From the NCBI GenBank assembly GCA_040219515.1, contig JAVJSI010000014.1, forward strand, positions 367,093-431,092: a stretch of DNA of 64,000 nucleotides. Reading direction: 5' to 3'. Every line of letters starts with the position of its first letter. Position 1 is the stretch's first letter. Source of the stretch: Acidimicrobiales bacterium (GTDB lineage Bacteria > Actinomycetota > Acidimicrobiia > Acidimicrobiales > Aldehydirespiratoraceae). Positions 41,523-50,294 of the stretch are shown in pieces. Position numbers and translations under genes: made by a program. The notes beneath the pieces were generated by a model, which saw only the letters and a list, made by a program, of their open reading frames with translations, was not told the origin of the DNA and searched no databases.

Positions 41523-42428
41523 TCAGGAGGTCGGGTCCGACGGCAGGGGTTGACGGAAGAGGCCGTCGGGCACGGGCGCGCCGCTGCGGACAAGGGCGAC
41601 ATGCCACGACGGCGAGGAACCCAGCGCCCAGCGGAGGCTGCGGACCGCGGCACCACCCAACCGGGCATCGAATCGGCCGGGAGTGAGACCGGTGATGGAG
41701 GCGATCTCGGATGGCAGCGTGGCCACCGCGGCCCGGAACAGGAGCTCGTAGCCGGCCCGCACCGGAGCGGGCAGGGGCGGGCGGCGCAGGAACCGGATTG
41801 CCTCGCGTTGCGCGGACGACGACTCGATCGCCGGGTGTTCCGTCACCCACCGCGACAGGGCTGCGGCGGTGGTGGGGAGGGGTGCTGCGTCGAGCAGGGC
41901 GCCCACCTTCGTCTGCTCGGCCACGAAGCGGTCGGCCTCCTCGGGTCGCAGACGCCGCGGGCCGTAGGCCTGGTAGGCGGCGAGGAACGAGTCAGTCAGG
42001 ACGTTGTGGACCCACGCCGCCATCGCCGGGTTCCCGGCCCGGTAGGTCCTGCCCCGTTCGGAGGTGCCGCGCACCGGCACGTGGGCCTCCCGTACGGTCG
42101 CGACCGCCGCGTCGACCTCGGGTCCCGCGCCGTAGGTCGTCTCCGTGACGTAGCGCGACGTGCGGGTGAGACGGCCGAGCGGGTCGGTTCGGTAGCGGGA
42201 ATGGTCCTCCACCCCGGCCACGACCTCTGGGTGCGCGGTCTGCACGAGCAGGGCGCGGATGCCGCCCACGAACGCGGTGGCATCGCCGATCACCGGCCAT
42301 GACACCGAGTCGGGTCCGAGCAGGCCGACATCGCCCATGTGGTCGAAGGTGTGTTCGAGCGGCGGCGGCCCGTGGGAGAAAAGGTCCGCCGTCGAGTCGA
42401 CCGCCCGGTCCTTGATCCAGCCGATCAT
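41523..42428 (-). CDS. Oxygenase MpaB-like (DUF2236) protein
   Basis: 301 residues. A heme-oxygenase-like helical fold of the MpaB/DUF2236 type: FVGGIRALLVQTAHPEVVAGVEDHSRYRTDPLGRLTRTSRYVTETTYG, RTYRAGNPAMAAWVHNVLTDSFLAAYQAYG, and PLPTTAAALSRWVTEH. The His residues around QTAHP, VEDHS and WVHN correspond to the candidate iron/heme ligands of this family, whose characterised members are lipoprotein-lysing or fungal oxygenases. Start ATG at 42428 is preceded by a duplicated copy of the start region (42420-42448). Confidence 0.75.
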   Translation of the reverse strand: MIGWIKDRAVDSTADLFSHGPPPLEHTFDHMGDVGLLGPDSVSWPVIGDATAFVGGIRALLVQTAHPEVVAGVEDHSRYRTDPLGRLTRTSRYVTETTYGAGPEVDAAVATVREAHVPVRGTSERGRTYRAGNPAMAAWVHNVLTDSFLAAYQAYGPRRLRPEEADRFVAEQTKVGALLDAAPLPTTAAALSRWVTEHPAIESSSAQREAIRFLRRPPLPAPVRAGYELLFRAAVATLPSEIASITGLTPGRFDARLGGAAVRSLRWALGSSPSWHVALVRSGAPVPDGLFRQPLPSDPTS

Positions 42429-42448
42429 GTGGCGCGGCCGATCATGTG
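42420..42448 (-). repeat. 17-nt tandem duplication of a start region
   Basis: Two copies of gccgatcatgtg (plus strand 42420-42431 and 42437-42448) with a 5-nt spacer, so the period is 17 nt. The upstream copy's ATG (42445-42443) overlaps the TGA (42444-42442) of the DUF2071 gene. From it a six-codon frame (ATG-ATC-GGC-CGC-GCC-ACA) ends in TGA (42427-42425), which overlaps the ATG (42428-42426) of the MpaB-like gene. Confidence 0.85.
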
Positions 42449-43191
42449 GAGACAGTGCGGGGCAGGCCGACCCTGACGGGAACGCCGGGCGAGTACAGGA
42501 CGTGGGGCATTCCCTCTGGCGCGGGGAGGCCGGCCGCGGTGACGAGGCTGTCGGACACACGAACGGCGTGCGCTCGGCGCAGCGGCCACTCCGGATGCTC
42601 GACCGGTGCCCAGCGCAGGCGGCCGCGATAGCCGCCGGTGATGAGCCCCCATCTCGAGGTCAGGAACTCGGTGAGGGGCCCCGAGGCAGAAGCCGAGCCC
42701 ACGACGATCTCGAGATCGGTCGCCGCCCCGTTGGTCGGTTTCGGCCGTCGTCGGTCGACATGGGTGGTGATGCGGTCCCCGTCGCGGTCATGGCGCACGT
42801 CGCCGACGCAATAGGGCAGGCGGTACCAGCCTCGGGCGACCAGCATCGGGAGCAGGAGATCGATGTCGAGCGAGAAGAACCACACTCCGCGGTGGGCACC
42901 CGCCCGCACATAGGTCCGCACGTTGACCTCGGGGAAGGTGCCCAGCCGCGGGACCGGGCGACGGGTGCCGAATCCGAGGCGCTCCATGCGAAACGGCACC
43001 AGCCCGACCCAGGCCGAGCCGTCGAACACGTCGACCTCGACACCGGGGGGCAGCAGCGCCTGCACGACGGCCGGGTCGTAGCGCCAGTGGAGGAAGGTCA
43101 CGTCCGCCCAGAACTGGGTCATCACCGGGCGCTCGATACGCGTGGACCCGGGCGCTGAGTTCGGTGAGACCCTTGCGATCGACGAGACCAT
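42442..43191 (-). CDS. DUF2071-family protein
   Basis: 249 residues. QFWADVTFLHWRYDPAVVQALLPPGVEVDVFDGSAWVGLVPFRMERL is the opening block of DUF2071 (YqjF-like) proteins, followed by FPEVNVRTYVRAGAHRGVWFFSLDID and ARGWYRLPYCVGDVRHDRDGDR. The fold may resemble acetoacetate decarboxylase-like barrels, and the function is unknown. ATG at 43191 with an AGGA site is used; ATG at 43122 is an alternative that would remove 23 residues before the family core. Confidence 0.78.
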   Translation of the reverse strand: MVSSIARVSPNSAPGSTRIERPVMTQFWADVTFLHWRYDPAVVQALLPPGVEVDVFDGSAWVGLVPFRMERLGFGTRRPVPRLGTFPEVNVRTYVRAGAHRGVWFFSLDIDLLLPMLVARGWYRLPYCVGDVRHDRDGDRITTHVDRRRPKPTNGAATDLEIVVGSASASGPLTEFLTSRWGLITGGYRGRLRWAPVEHPEWPLRRAHAVRVSDSLVTAAGLPAPEGMPHVLYSPGVPVRVGLPRTVST

Positions 43192-43309
43192 TGCCGGTCC
43201 TACGGTCGGGCAGCGGCGGATGGATGCAGCCCAACGCTCACCGCGGTCGGGGGCGTAGGGTCGCACCCGTGTCCTGTCACCACCCTGACGTCGCCCCCGA
43301 GCCGGTGGC

Positions 43310-45613
43310 GTGCTGACGCCGGCGGAAGCGCTCGAGATCTGGGTGGCGGCCCACGGGCCATTGGACGACGCCCAGACCGCCTCCTTTCTGGCCCGCGCCG
43401 AGGTGGCGGAGTTCGCCCGAATGGATGCCCGGGTCGTCGCCGCGGCAATCGAGTCGACCCCGAAGCTCGACGCGGCGCTCGACCAGGCCCGCCACCGGCT
43501 GTCACAGGCCGCACGTGGACCCGACGGTATGGAACCCGACCTCCCGACAGACGATTTCGAGACCGAGGCGCAGCGTCATCTCCGTGCGCTCACCCAACGT
43601 GACGACGCCGACTTCCGCGACGGTCAGCTCGCCGCCATCCATGCCCTCGTCGTGGAGCACCGGCGCACCCTGGTGGTGCAGCGCACCGGCTGGGGCAAGT
43701 CGGCCGTCTACTTCGTGGCCACCCGCATGCTGCGCGATCGCGGGAAAGGCCCGACGCTGCTCGTGTCGCCGCTCATCGCGCTGATGGACAACCAGGTGCA
43801 GGCCGCCGCTCGCATGGGTTTGCGCGCGGCGATCGTGAACTCCACCAATCGCGACGAGTGGGACGACATCAAGGACCAGCTCGAACGAGATGAGCTCGAC
43901 CTGCTCCTGATCGCCGAGCAGCGGCTGTCGAACCCCAGGTTCCGCGACGACTTCCTGCCCCAGATCGGCACCCGCATCGGTCTCGTCGTGGTCGACGAGG
44001 TGCACTGCATCAGCGACTGGGGCCACGACTTCCGTCCGCACTATCGCCGCATCGGTTCCTTTCTCTCCGGGCTGCCCCCGACCCTGCCCGTCATCGGCTG
44101 CACGGCCACCGCCAACGACCGTGTCGTGGCCGATGTCGAACGCCAGCTGGGGGAGGACATCCTCACCATCCGCGGCGGACTCGCCCGCGAGGGTCTGCGG
44201 CTCGAGGTGCACACCGACAAGCGTCGTCCCGATGCCCGGCTCGCCTGGCTGGCCGAGAACGTGCCCGACCTGCCCGGCAGCGGCATCGTCTACTGTCTCA
44301 CCCGCCGTGACGTCGAGGTGGTCGCCGCGTTTCTCCGCGATCACGGCATCCGGTGCGCGGCCTATGTCGGGGGCGGACCCGAGGACGAGGTGGCCGAGAA
44401 GCGCTCGGTGCTCGAGTCGTTCCTGGCCAACGACATCAAGTGCATCGTCGCCACCTCGGCGCTCGGCATGGGCTACGACAAGCCCGACGTGGGGTTCGTG
44501 GTGCACTTCCAGATGCCGCAGAGCCCGATCGCCTACTACCAGCAGGTGGGTCGGGCCGGCCGTGCGCTCGCCGAGAGCTACGCGATCCTGCTCAGCGGTT
44601 CGGAGGACCGCGAGATCCAGGACTGGTTCATCGGCCAGGCCTTCCCGGGCGAGGACGAGGTCGACGCGATCCTGGCCGCCGTCGAAGGCGCCGAGGAACC
44701 GGTCCGCCGTGGCCAGCTCGCCGCACGCGTGAACATCGCCACCGGCCGCCTCGACAACCTGATGGTGCAGCTCGAGGTCGAGGGCATCGTGGGCAAGGTC
44801 GGCACCGGCTGGATACGCACCGCCACGCCGTGGGTCTACCCCCACGAGCGGGTCGATCAGGTCAACGCATGGCGCCGGGCCGAGCAGGCGGCGATGGAGG
44901 AGTACCAGCGCATCGACGGCTGTCGCATGCAGTATCTGCGCAGCCAGCTCGACGACCCCGCCGACGGACCCTGCGGCATCTGCGACAACTGCCGCGCCGA
45001 ACGCTTCGGCGTCGACCCGGCCGCCGAGCTCGTGCGCGAAGCCGACGACGTCATGCTGCTCGACCACGTCGAGATCGGCCCCCGCAAGGCCTGGCCGCCG
45101 ATGCTCGACGAGGTGTCGGGTCGGATCCCGGCCGACGAGCAGGCCGACCCGGGCTGGTGTCTCACCCGCATGGGCCCGGCCGGCTGGGGCCCCGCCGTGA
45201 GCCAGGCGCTCGCCGACGGACAGGTCGACGACGCGCTGATCGACGCGTTGGCCGACATGTGCAGGACCCGCGTCGACCCGCGGCCCGACCGGGTTGCGTT
45301 CGTGCCCTCACAGCGTCGTCCCGATCTGGTGGCGGCGTTGGCCGAGGGTCTCGGTGAGCGACTCGGCCTGCCGGTCGTCGATGTGATCAGCCGACGGCGT
45401 CTGGCCGAGCCCCAGGCCGACATGCGCAACTCGGCATCCCAGGTCCGAAACGTGTGGGACGTGTTCGCGGTCGAGGGTGCGCAGCAGGGATCCTGCCTCC
45501 TGGTCGACGATCTGATCGACAGCAAGTGGACGGTCACCGTCGTGGCCCGCGCCCTTCGCCGAGCGGGTTGTGCGCAGGTCGTCCCCGTCGCCCTCGCCAC
45601 GACGGGGCAGTAG
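43310..45613 (+). CDS. RecQ-family DNA helicase with C-terminal phosphoribosyltransferase-like extension
   Basis: 767 residues. The helicase core has TGWGKS (Walker A, 126-131), LLVSPLIALMDNQV, the DEVH box (229-232), GCTATA, the C-terminal RecA domain (GIVYCLTRRDVEVVAAFL, IVATSALGMGYDKPDV, QQVGRAGRA) and the RecQ zinc motif C-x17-C-x2-C-x2-C around residue 540. About residues 650-767 resemble a phosphoribosyltransferase (SCLLVDDLIDSKWTVTVVARALRRAGC, the PRPP loop). GTG start at 43310. The neighbouring genes give no operon context. Confidence 0.85.
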   Translation: MLTPAEALEIWVAAHGPLDDAQTASFLARAEVAEFARMDARVVAAAIESTPKLDAALDQARHRLSQAARGPDGMEPDLPTDDFETEAQRHLRALTQRDDADFRDGQLAAIHALVVEHRRTLVVQRTGWGKSAVYFVATRMLRDRGKGPTLLVSPLIALMDNQVQAAARMGLRAAIVNSTNRDEWDDIKDQLERDELDLLLIAEQRLSNPRFRDDFLPQIGTRIGLVVVDEVHCISDWGHDFRPHYRRIGSFLSGLPPTLPVIGCTATANDRVVADVERQLGEDILTIRGGLAREGLRLEVHTDKRRPDARLAWLAENVPDLPGSGIVYCLTRRDVEVVAAFLRDHGIRCAAYVGGGPEDEVAEKRSVLESFLANDIKCIVATSALGMGYDKPDVGFVVHFQMPQSPIAYYQQVGRAGRALAESYAILLSGSEDREIQDWFIGQAFPGEDEVDAILAAVEGAEEPVRRGQLAARVNIATGRLDNLMVQLEVEGIVGKVGTGWIRTATPWVYPHERVDQVNAWRRAEQAAMEEYQRIDGCRMQYLRSQLDDPADGPCGICDNCRAERFGVDPAAELVREADDVMLLDHVEIGPRKAWPPMLDEVSGRIPADEQADPGWCLTRMGPAGWGPAVSQALADGQVDDALIDALADMCRTRVDPRPDRVAFVPSQRRPDLVAALAEGLGERLGLPVVDVISRRRLAEPQADMRNSASQVRNVWDVFAVEGAQQGSCLLVDDLIDSKWTVTVVARALRRAGCAQVVPVALATTGQ

Positions 45614-45650
45614 CCGGTCGCGCCAAACCGATTGCAGGGCGGGGTGACCC

Positions 45651-46145
45651 ATGCGACGCTCTGGCATGAGTTCGATCGATGTCACCGGCCCCGCCTTTCT
45701 CGCGATGGCCCATCGCATCGTGTGGAGCACCGTCGCCACCGCCGACACCGGAAATGGACTGCGGACCCGGGTCCTCCACCCGATATGGGAGTGGGACGGC
45801 ACGAGGCTCACCGGCTGGATCGCCACGTCGCCCACCGAGGTCAAGACCCGGGCGCTCGTCGCCGACCCGAGGGTGTCGCTCACCTATTGGGACCACACGC
45901 AAGACACGTGCACGGCCGACTGCCACGCCGAATGGATCGACGACAGCGAGTGCGAGGCACTGTGGAATCGGTTCGCCGACGCCCCTGCGCCGGTCGGCTA
46001 CGACCCGGCGATCATTCCGCCGTGGGCCGACGGGCCGCAGTCACCGGCGTTCTCGGGATGGAAGCTCGATCCGTTCCGTCTGCGGGTGATGCCCGGCTCG
46101 CTCATGACCGCGGGGCAGGGTTCATTGCTCACCTGGCGCGCCTGA
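45651..46145 (+). CDS. Pyridoxamine 5'-phosphate oxidase-like (PPOX class) flavin/F420-binding protein
   Basis: 164 residues of split-barrel fold: VWSTVATADTGNGLRTRVLHPIWEWDGTRLTGWIATSP, TEVKTRALVADPRVSLTYWDHTQDT, and WKLDPFRLRVMP. The conserved RTRVLHP and SPTEVKTRAL segments bind the flavin or F420 phosphate in this family. The start at 45651 (ATG after GGGGTGACCC) is used; ATG at 45666 is possible. The 3' end overlaps the convergent DUF2568-like gene by 24 bp. Likely reduces a quinone or bilin-type substrate; not determinable. Confidence 0.8.
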   Translation: MRRSGMSSIDVTGPAFLAMAHRIVWSTVATADTGNGLRTRVLHPIWEWDGTRLTGWIATSPTEVKTRALVADPRVSLTYWDHTQDTCTADCHAEWIDDSECEALWNRFADAPAPVGYDPAIIPPWADGPQSPAFSGWKLDPFRLRVMPGSLMTAGQGSLLTWRA

Positions 46146-46526
46146 TCCCCGACGTTGAGCGATGAGCCAGGTGATCCGCGGCCACGATGTGGCGTAGTGG
46201 ATCACCGCGAGACCGCCGAAGACGTACGCGAACGATGGTCGGGCTGTCGCCAGGCCGGCGAAGCCGAACGCGAGGATCAATAGTTCGACCACCAGGCGAG
46301 TGGTTCCGGCCACCACAACGGGAGCCCGGCCCGATCGACTCGGATCGCCGATCACGTTGAAGGTGCCCCATGATGCCATCGCGACCACGGGCGCGATGAT
46401 CACGGCCGCCCAGCGGGCCGCCCGTAGGTCGACGACGTCGGACACGGCGAACCAGGCGCCGGCGCCGATGCCGACGAACGCGACGATCTCCAGCCCGAAT
46501 CGAAGCGCGAGGTTCCATCCCGGCAT
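46122..46526 (-). CDS. DUF2568 (YrdB-like) four-helix membrane protein
   Basis: 134 residues with four hydrophobic segments (LALRFGLEIVAFVGIGAGAWF, WAAVIIAPVVAMASWGTFNVIG, TTRLVVELLILAFGFAGLAT, FAYVFGGLAVIHYAT). RFGLEI and WGTFNVIGDPSR...VVELLILAFG are the conserved DUF2568 motifs. The ATG at 46526 was preferred to a GTG 15 nt upstream. It lies downstream of the SRPBCC gene with only 23 bp between, and overlaps the convergent PPOX gene by 24 bp. Function unknown. Confidence 0.75.
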   Translation of the reverse strand: MPGWNLALRFGLEIVAFVGIGAGAWFAVSDVVDLRAARWAAVIIAPVVAMASWGTFNVIGDPSRSGRAPVVVAGTTRLVVELLILAFGFAGLATARPSFAYVFGGLAVIHYATSWPRITWLIAQRRGSGAPGEQ

Positions 46527-46549
46527 GGTCGGGAGATGCACCGCAGGTG

Positions 46550-47005
46550 CTACTCGACGGCAGCGGCGAGGCGGTCGAGGGTTTCGGTCATGGTCTCCTG
46601 GTTGCGCACGGCCCGGTCCTCGATCCCGGAGATCTCCACCGTCGCCGGCCGCATCTCCTCGGGAATGAGGTTGCTGGTCGACTCGGTGATCCGGCAGCCG
46701 CCGTCGGTGGGCTCGATGTCGTAGCCCCACTTGGCGAAGACGAACCCGTTCATGTCGCAGTCGAAGTGGAAGCGTTCGTTCTCCACCAGGTCGACGACGG
46801 TGGCGGTGGTGGTCCACTCCATTTCGCCATGGCGGTTGTGGCCGACGAACCGGGCACCGACGGCGGGCCCGTCGGAGCCCTCGGCCCATTCGCCCTTCAC
46901 CGTTTCGGGTGACCACTCGCCCATGCGGGTGACGTCGGTGATGGCGGCATAGACCGCGGCGGGCGAGGCGGCGATGTCACGGCTGACCTGGAGTTCGAAA
47001 GACAT
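46550..47005 (-). CDS. SRPBCC-superfamily (polyketide cyclase/START-like) protein
   Basis: 151 residues. SFELQVSRDIAASPAAVYAAITDVTRMGEWSPETVKGEW is the opening of a Bet v1-like helix-grip fold. A strand-rich middle (TATVVDLVENERFHFDCDMNG) and a long C-terminal helix (AVRNQETMTETLDRLAAAVE) complete the cavity. Such proteins bind or cyclise hydrophobic ligands. It is followed on the same strand by the DUF2568-like membrane gene. Confidence 0.82.
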   Translation of the reverse strand: MSFELQVSRDIAASPAAVYAAITDVTRMGEWSPETVKGEWAEGSDGPAVGARFVGHNRHGEMEWTTTATVVDLVENERFHFDCDMNGFVFAKWGYDIEPTDGGCRITESTSNLIPEEMRPATVEISGIEDRAVRNQETMTETLDRLAAAVE

Positions 47006-47075
47006 GGCGCCACGCTAGACGGCGAGGCCGGGCGAGCGCCCGCCCAGGACACTGTCTGCCGAGGTCAGTGCCCGT

Positions 47076-47962
47076 CTACAACAGGGCCCGCTCGACGAGT
47101 TCGCGCAGGAGCCGTCGCCACTGGAGGGTCACGTTGTCGTCGGTGGCGTGGAGTTCCGCGGTCACGTCGGTCGGGATCGCACCGGGGCGCTGCGACTCGA
47201 CGATGGGCCGATCCGACTCGACCATGTCGAGCTGAAACTGCACGAACTCCGAGTCGGGCTGCTCGAATCCATAGTTGCGGGCGACGTGCCAGAACGTGCG
47301 GGTCGTGTGACCGTCGAGGGGGGACGCCGCCAGGAAAACGGCGTACGCGCGGCCCCCGGGCAGCTCCTGGTGCAGCTGGGCCGCCAGCGGTGGATAGCCG
47401 CGATAGTGCATTGTCGACATGACCCGCCCGTCGTCGGTGGGCTGGTCGTCGTCGGCCGGCCCGCCCGTCTTCTCCGGGTCGTCCCGGGGCTCGGGGCGGG
47501 GCTGACGGACCCTGACCTCGTCGCCCTCCCGCCACACCTCCTGATTGGACACCTCGGGGAACTCGCGGTCGCCCTTCGTGCCGGGATGAACCCATGCGAA
47601 GTGGGCGAAGTCGAGGAAGTTCTCGAGCCGGCGCGACGCGTGACAGTCCCAGTCGTAGGACGGGCAGACGATCGTGTGGAAGGTGTCGTCATCGAATTCG
47701 GGAAACGAGGGAAGCGGGGCGACCGGCTCCTCGAGCGCCACCCAGATGAGGCCGATGTGCGCCACGCACTGGTGGGCGGTGAAGCAGGCGACCCCGCTGT
47801 CGGCCTTTCGCACGACCGCGATCGGTTGCCCGAGCAGCGTGGTGCCGTACGGCGTCGTCCCGACCTCGCAGGCCCGGGCCACCGGGTGCCAGGAGCGGCG
47901 GAGCAGGCCGTCGAACTCGTCGGGCGCGGTGTCGGGGATCGTGCTGCACCCTCCGCGGGCAT
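47076..47962 (-). pseudogene. Decayed Rieske oxygenase gene (frameshift and internal deletion)
   Basis: The ATG at 47962 has a CGGAG ribosome site 7 nt away and starts MPAEGAARSP. The Rieske-oxygenase reading then continues in another frame (IPDTAPDEFDGLLRRSWHPVARACEV) to the stop at 47076, so a frameshift lies near residue 9. The reading goes from VACFTAHQC directly to VAHIGLIWVALEEPVAPLP, skipping the second half of the Rieske cluster (PHRG...CPYHGW) that family members have there, a loss of perhaps 60-70 residues. The iron site (ENFLDFAHFAWVH) remains. Product very probably inactive. Confidence 0.75.
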
Positions 47963-47976
47963 GTTCGCTCCGGCAG

Positions 47977-48909
47977 TCAGTCGCCGTCGGCGGTGAGCGC
48001 GTCGTGGAGGTCGACCTCGTTGATCGGCCCGGGCTCGGTGGTGGCCATGAAGTCGCACAGGACTTCGACGAACCGTTCGGGGTCCTCGGCGTGGGGGAAG
48101 TGGCCGACGCCGTCGAGGATCTCGAGGCGCGAGCCGGGGATCGCCTCGTGCGCAGTGTGGGCATGGGCGACGGGGATGATGTTGTCGTGATCACCCCACA
48201 CGATGAGCGTGGGAAGGTTGCCGGCGAGGTAGAGACGGTCGAGGGCGCTGACCGTCTGGCCGCCGGGTTCGATCACGCCGCGCATGGTGCGCACGAACGC
48301 CTTGCGGTTCTCCGCGCCGGCCAGCGACGAGTAGGCCCGCCACATCTCGCTGATCAGCGGTGATCGAAGGCCACGCTGATGAAGGAACCCGCCGACCGCA
48401 TTGCCGGCACCGGCGACGAACTTGGGGAAGACGAGCGGCATGAGTTGCTCGGCGCCGGGCAACGCGCAGAGGCGGAGCATCCAGCTGACTTCCCGACCGA
48501 GTCCACCCGAGCCGACCAGCACGAGCCGGTCGCACAGTTCGGGGTGCTGGTAGGCGAGTTGCATCGCCACGCCCCCACCGAAGCTCTGACCGATCACGGT
48601 GACCCGAGGGACATCGAGTATGGCGAGCAGATCTCGAAGGCCGCTGGCCATGGCGCCGAGTGAGTAGTCGCCCATCGGCTTGGCGGACTCGCCGTGGCCG
48701 AGCAGGTCGGGGGCGATCACGTCGTAGTACTCGGCCAGCCTGGTCATGACCGGCTGCCAGGTGAGGGAGCTGCCGGCGAGCCCGTGGATCAGCAGGATGG
48801 GTTCGGCTCCGACCTTTCGCTTCCCGTCGACTGCGGCCAGGGGGCCCGCCCGGCGATAGCGGACCTCGTGTCCGTGGATCTTCACCGTCGACAGCGGGAC
48901 CGTGGTCAT
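47977..48909 (-). CDS. Alpha/beta hydrolase
   Basis: 310 residues. The HGLAGSSLTW oxyanion loop, GQSFGG nucleophile elbow (Ser), GDHDN acid loop (Asp) and GHFPH His are all placed as in canonical alpha/beta hydrolases of the epoxide/ester type. The lid region holds GGLGREVSWMLRLCALPGAE. The ATG at 48909 is the first start that fits the family N-terminus. It lies upstream of the decayed Rieske gene on the same strand with 14 bp between, and diverges from the sulfotransferase gene. A meta-cleavage-type hydrolase serving the lost oxygenase is conceivable. Confidence 0.82.
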   Translation of the reverse strand: MTTVPLSTVKIHGHEVRYRRAGPLAAVDGKRKVGAEPILLIHGLAGSSLTWQPVMTRLAEYYDVIAPDLLGHGESAKPMGDYSLGAMASGLRDLLAILDVPRVTVIGQSFGGGVAMQLAYQHPELCDRLVLVGSGGLGREVSWMLRLCALPGAEQLMPLVFPKFVAGAGNAVGGFLHQRGLRSPLISEMWRAYSSLAGAENRKAFVRTMRGVIEPGGQTVSALDRLYLAGNLPTLIVWGDHDNIIPVAHAHTAHEAIPGSRLEILDGVGHFPHAEDPERFVEVLCDFMATTEPGPINEVDLHDALTADGD

Positions 48910-49008
48910 CCCACAAGTGTGCCCGGCCCGCCGCCGGGTCGCTCGCCGCAAGGATCTGACTCGCCGACGCGGCGCCACCTACGCTCGCCGCAACGAACGG
49001 GGGACGGC

Positions 49009-50184
49009 ATGGGAAACGACGTTGACGCGCTGGGAGTGGATGAGGTGCTGCGCACCGCCACCGAACGCACCGGTGGACTCGAGGACCTCGGCGACGGTCC
49101 GTTCGTCGAGCCGCTCGGTCGGTTCGTCGAGTCGCTCGCCGCCGAGGCCAGACTGAACGACATCGGCCGGATCATCTCCAACGAGCGGATGCTGCTGCAC
49201 ACGGTGAACCGGCTGCACTACGTGGAGGATCGCAAGCGGGATCCCGAGATCGCCACCCAGAAGATCGAGAAGCCGGTCTTCATCATCGGCATGCCCCGGA
49301 CCGGCACCACGATCCTCCACGACATCCTCGCGAGCGACCCGCAGAGCCGGGCGCCGATGACCTGGGAAGTGATGTTCCCGTCGCCACCGCCGCGGACCGA
49401 GACCTTCGACACCGATCCCCGCATCGCCCAGTGCGCCGCGACGATGCCCGATCGCGATGCGCAGCTGCCCGGGTTCGACGCCATCCATCCGATGGGCCCC
49501 CAGCTCACCCAGGAGTGCGTGGTGCTGATGGGCGAGGCGATGTGCACGCCGTTGTTCCACAATCAGTTCCGGGTGCCCGGCTACCAGGACTGGGTCGACC
49601 ACGAGGCCGACTGGGCGCCCGTCTACGACTTCCACCATCGCCAACTCCAGCACTTCCAGGCGCACCACTCGGCCGACCGCTGGGTGCTGAAGACCGGTGC
49701 GCACCTGTGGGGCCTCGACCAGTTGCTGGCCACCTACCCCGACGCTCGGATCGTGTTCACCCATCGCGACCCCGTGAAGTCGATGACGTCCTATTCGAGC
49801 CTCACCACGATCGTGCGTCGGGTCGGCAGCGACGAGGTCGACCCGGTCGAGGTGGCCGACGACTGGATCGCCCGACTCCAGCGGGTGTTGCTGCGGGGGA
49901 TCGACATCCGCCAGGCGCAGGAGTATCCCGACGCGGTCTTCTACGACATGTACTTCCCCGACTTCATCGCGAACCAGTTCCGCGAGGTCGAGAAGATCTA
50001 CCACGCACTCGGGCTGGAGATGACCGACGAGGGCGCCGCGGCGATGCAGTGGTTCATCGACGACAACCCGCCGGGCAAGCACGGCATCCACCGCTACTCG
50101 CCCGAGGAGTTCGGCGTGGACCCGGCCGCCGTGCGTGACCAGTTCCGCGACTACATCGACCACTTCGGGCTCACCGAGGAGTGA
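49009..50184 (+). CDS. Sulfotransferase family protein
   Basis: 391 residues, longer than the protein at 38144. The P-loop is GMPRTGTTILHDILASDP (about 95-112). The 3'-phosphate block is DARIVFTHRDPVKSMTSYSSL (about 245-265), and RWVLKTGAHLWGLDQLL precedes it. The N-terminal 85 residues (VDEVLRTATERTGGLEDLG...) are the helical lead of the actinobacterial sulfotransferase subgroup annotated on sterol/lipid gene clusters. ATG at 49009. Sulfates an unknown hydroxyl acceptor. Confidence 0.85.
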   Translation: MGNDVDALGVDEVLRTATERTGGLEDLGDGPFVEPLGRFVESLAAEARLNDIGRIISNERMLLHTVNRLHYVEDRKRDPEIATQKIEKPVFIIGMPRTGTTILHDILASDPQSRAPMTWEVMFPSPPPRTETFDTDPRIAQCAATMPDRDAQLPGFDAIHPMGPQLTQECVVLMGEAMCTPLFHNQFRVPGYQDWVDHEADWAPVYDFHHRQLQHFQAHHSADRWVLKTGAHLWGLDQLLATYPDARIVFTHRDPVKSMTSYSSLTTIVRRVGSDEVDPVEVADDWIARLQRVLLRGIDIRQAQEYPDAVFYDMYFPDFIANQFREVEKIYHALGLEMTDEGAAAMQWFIDDNPPGKHGIHRYSPEEFGVDPAAVRDQFRDYIDHFGLTEE

Positions 50185-50294
50185 GCCGAACATGACGAAC
50201 GTGTGACGAAGATCACGGCTTCGTTGCGGGGTTGCGATCAAGTAGTGCGGCGCGGCGGCCGACCCTGGCTGGGTATCTCCAGGAAGCCGGGGCA

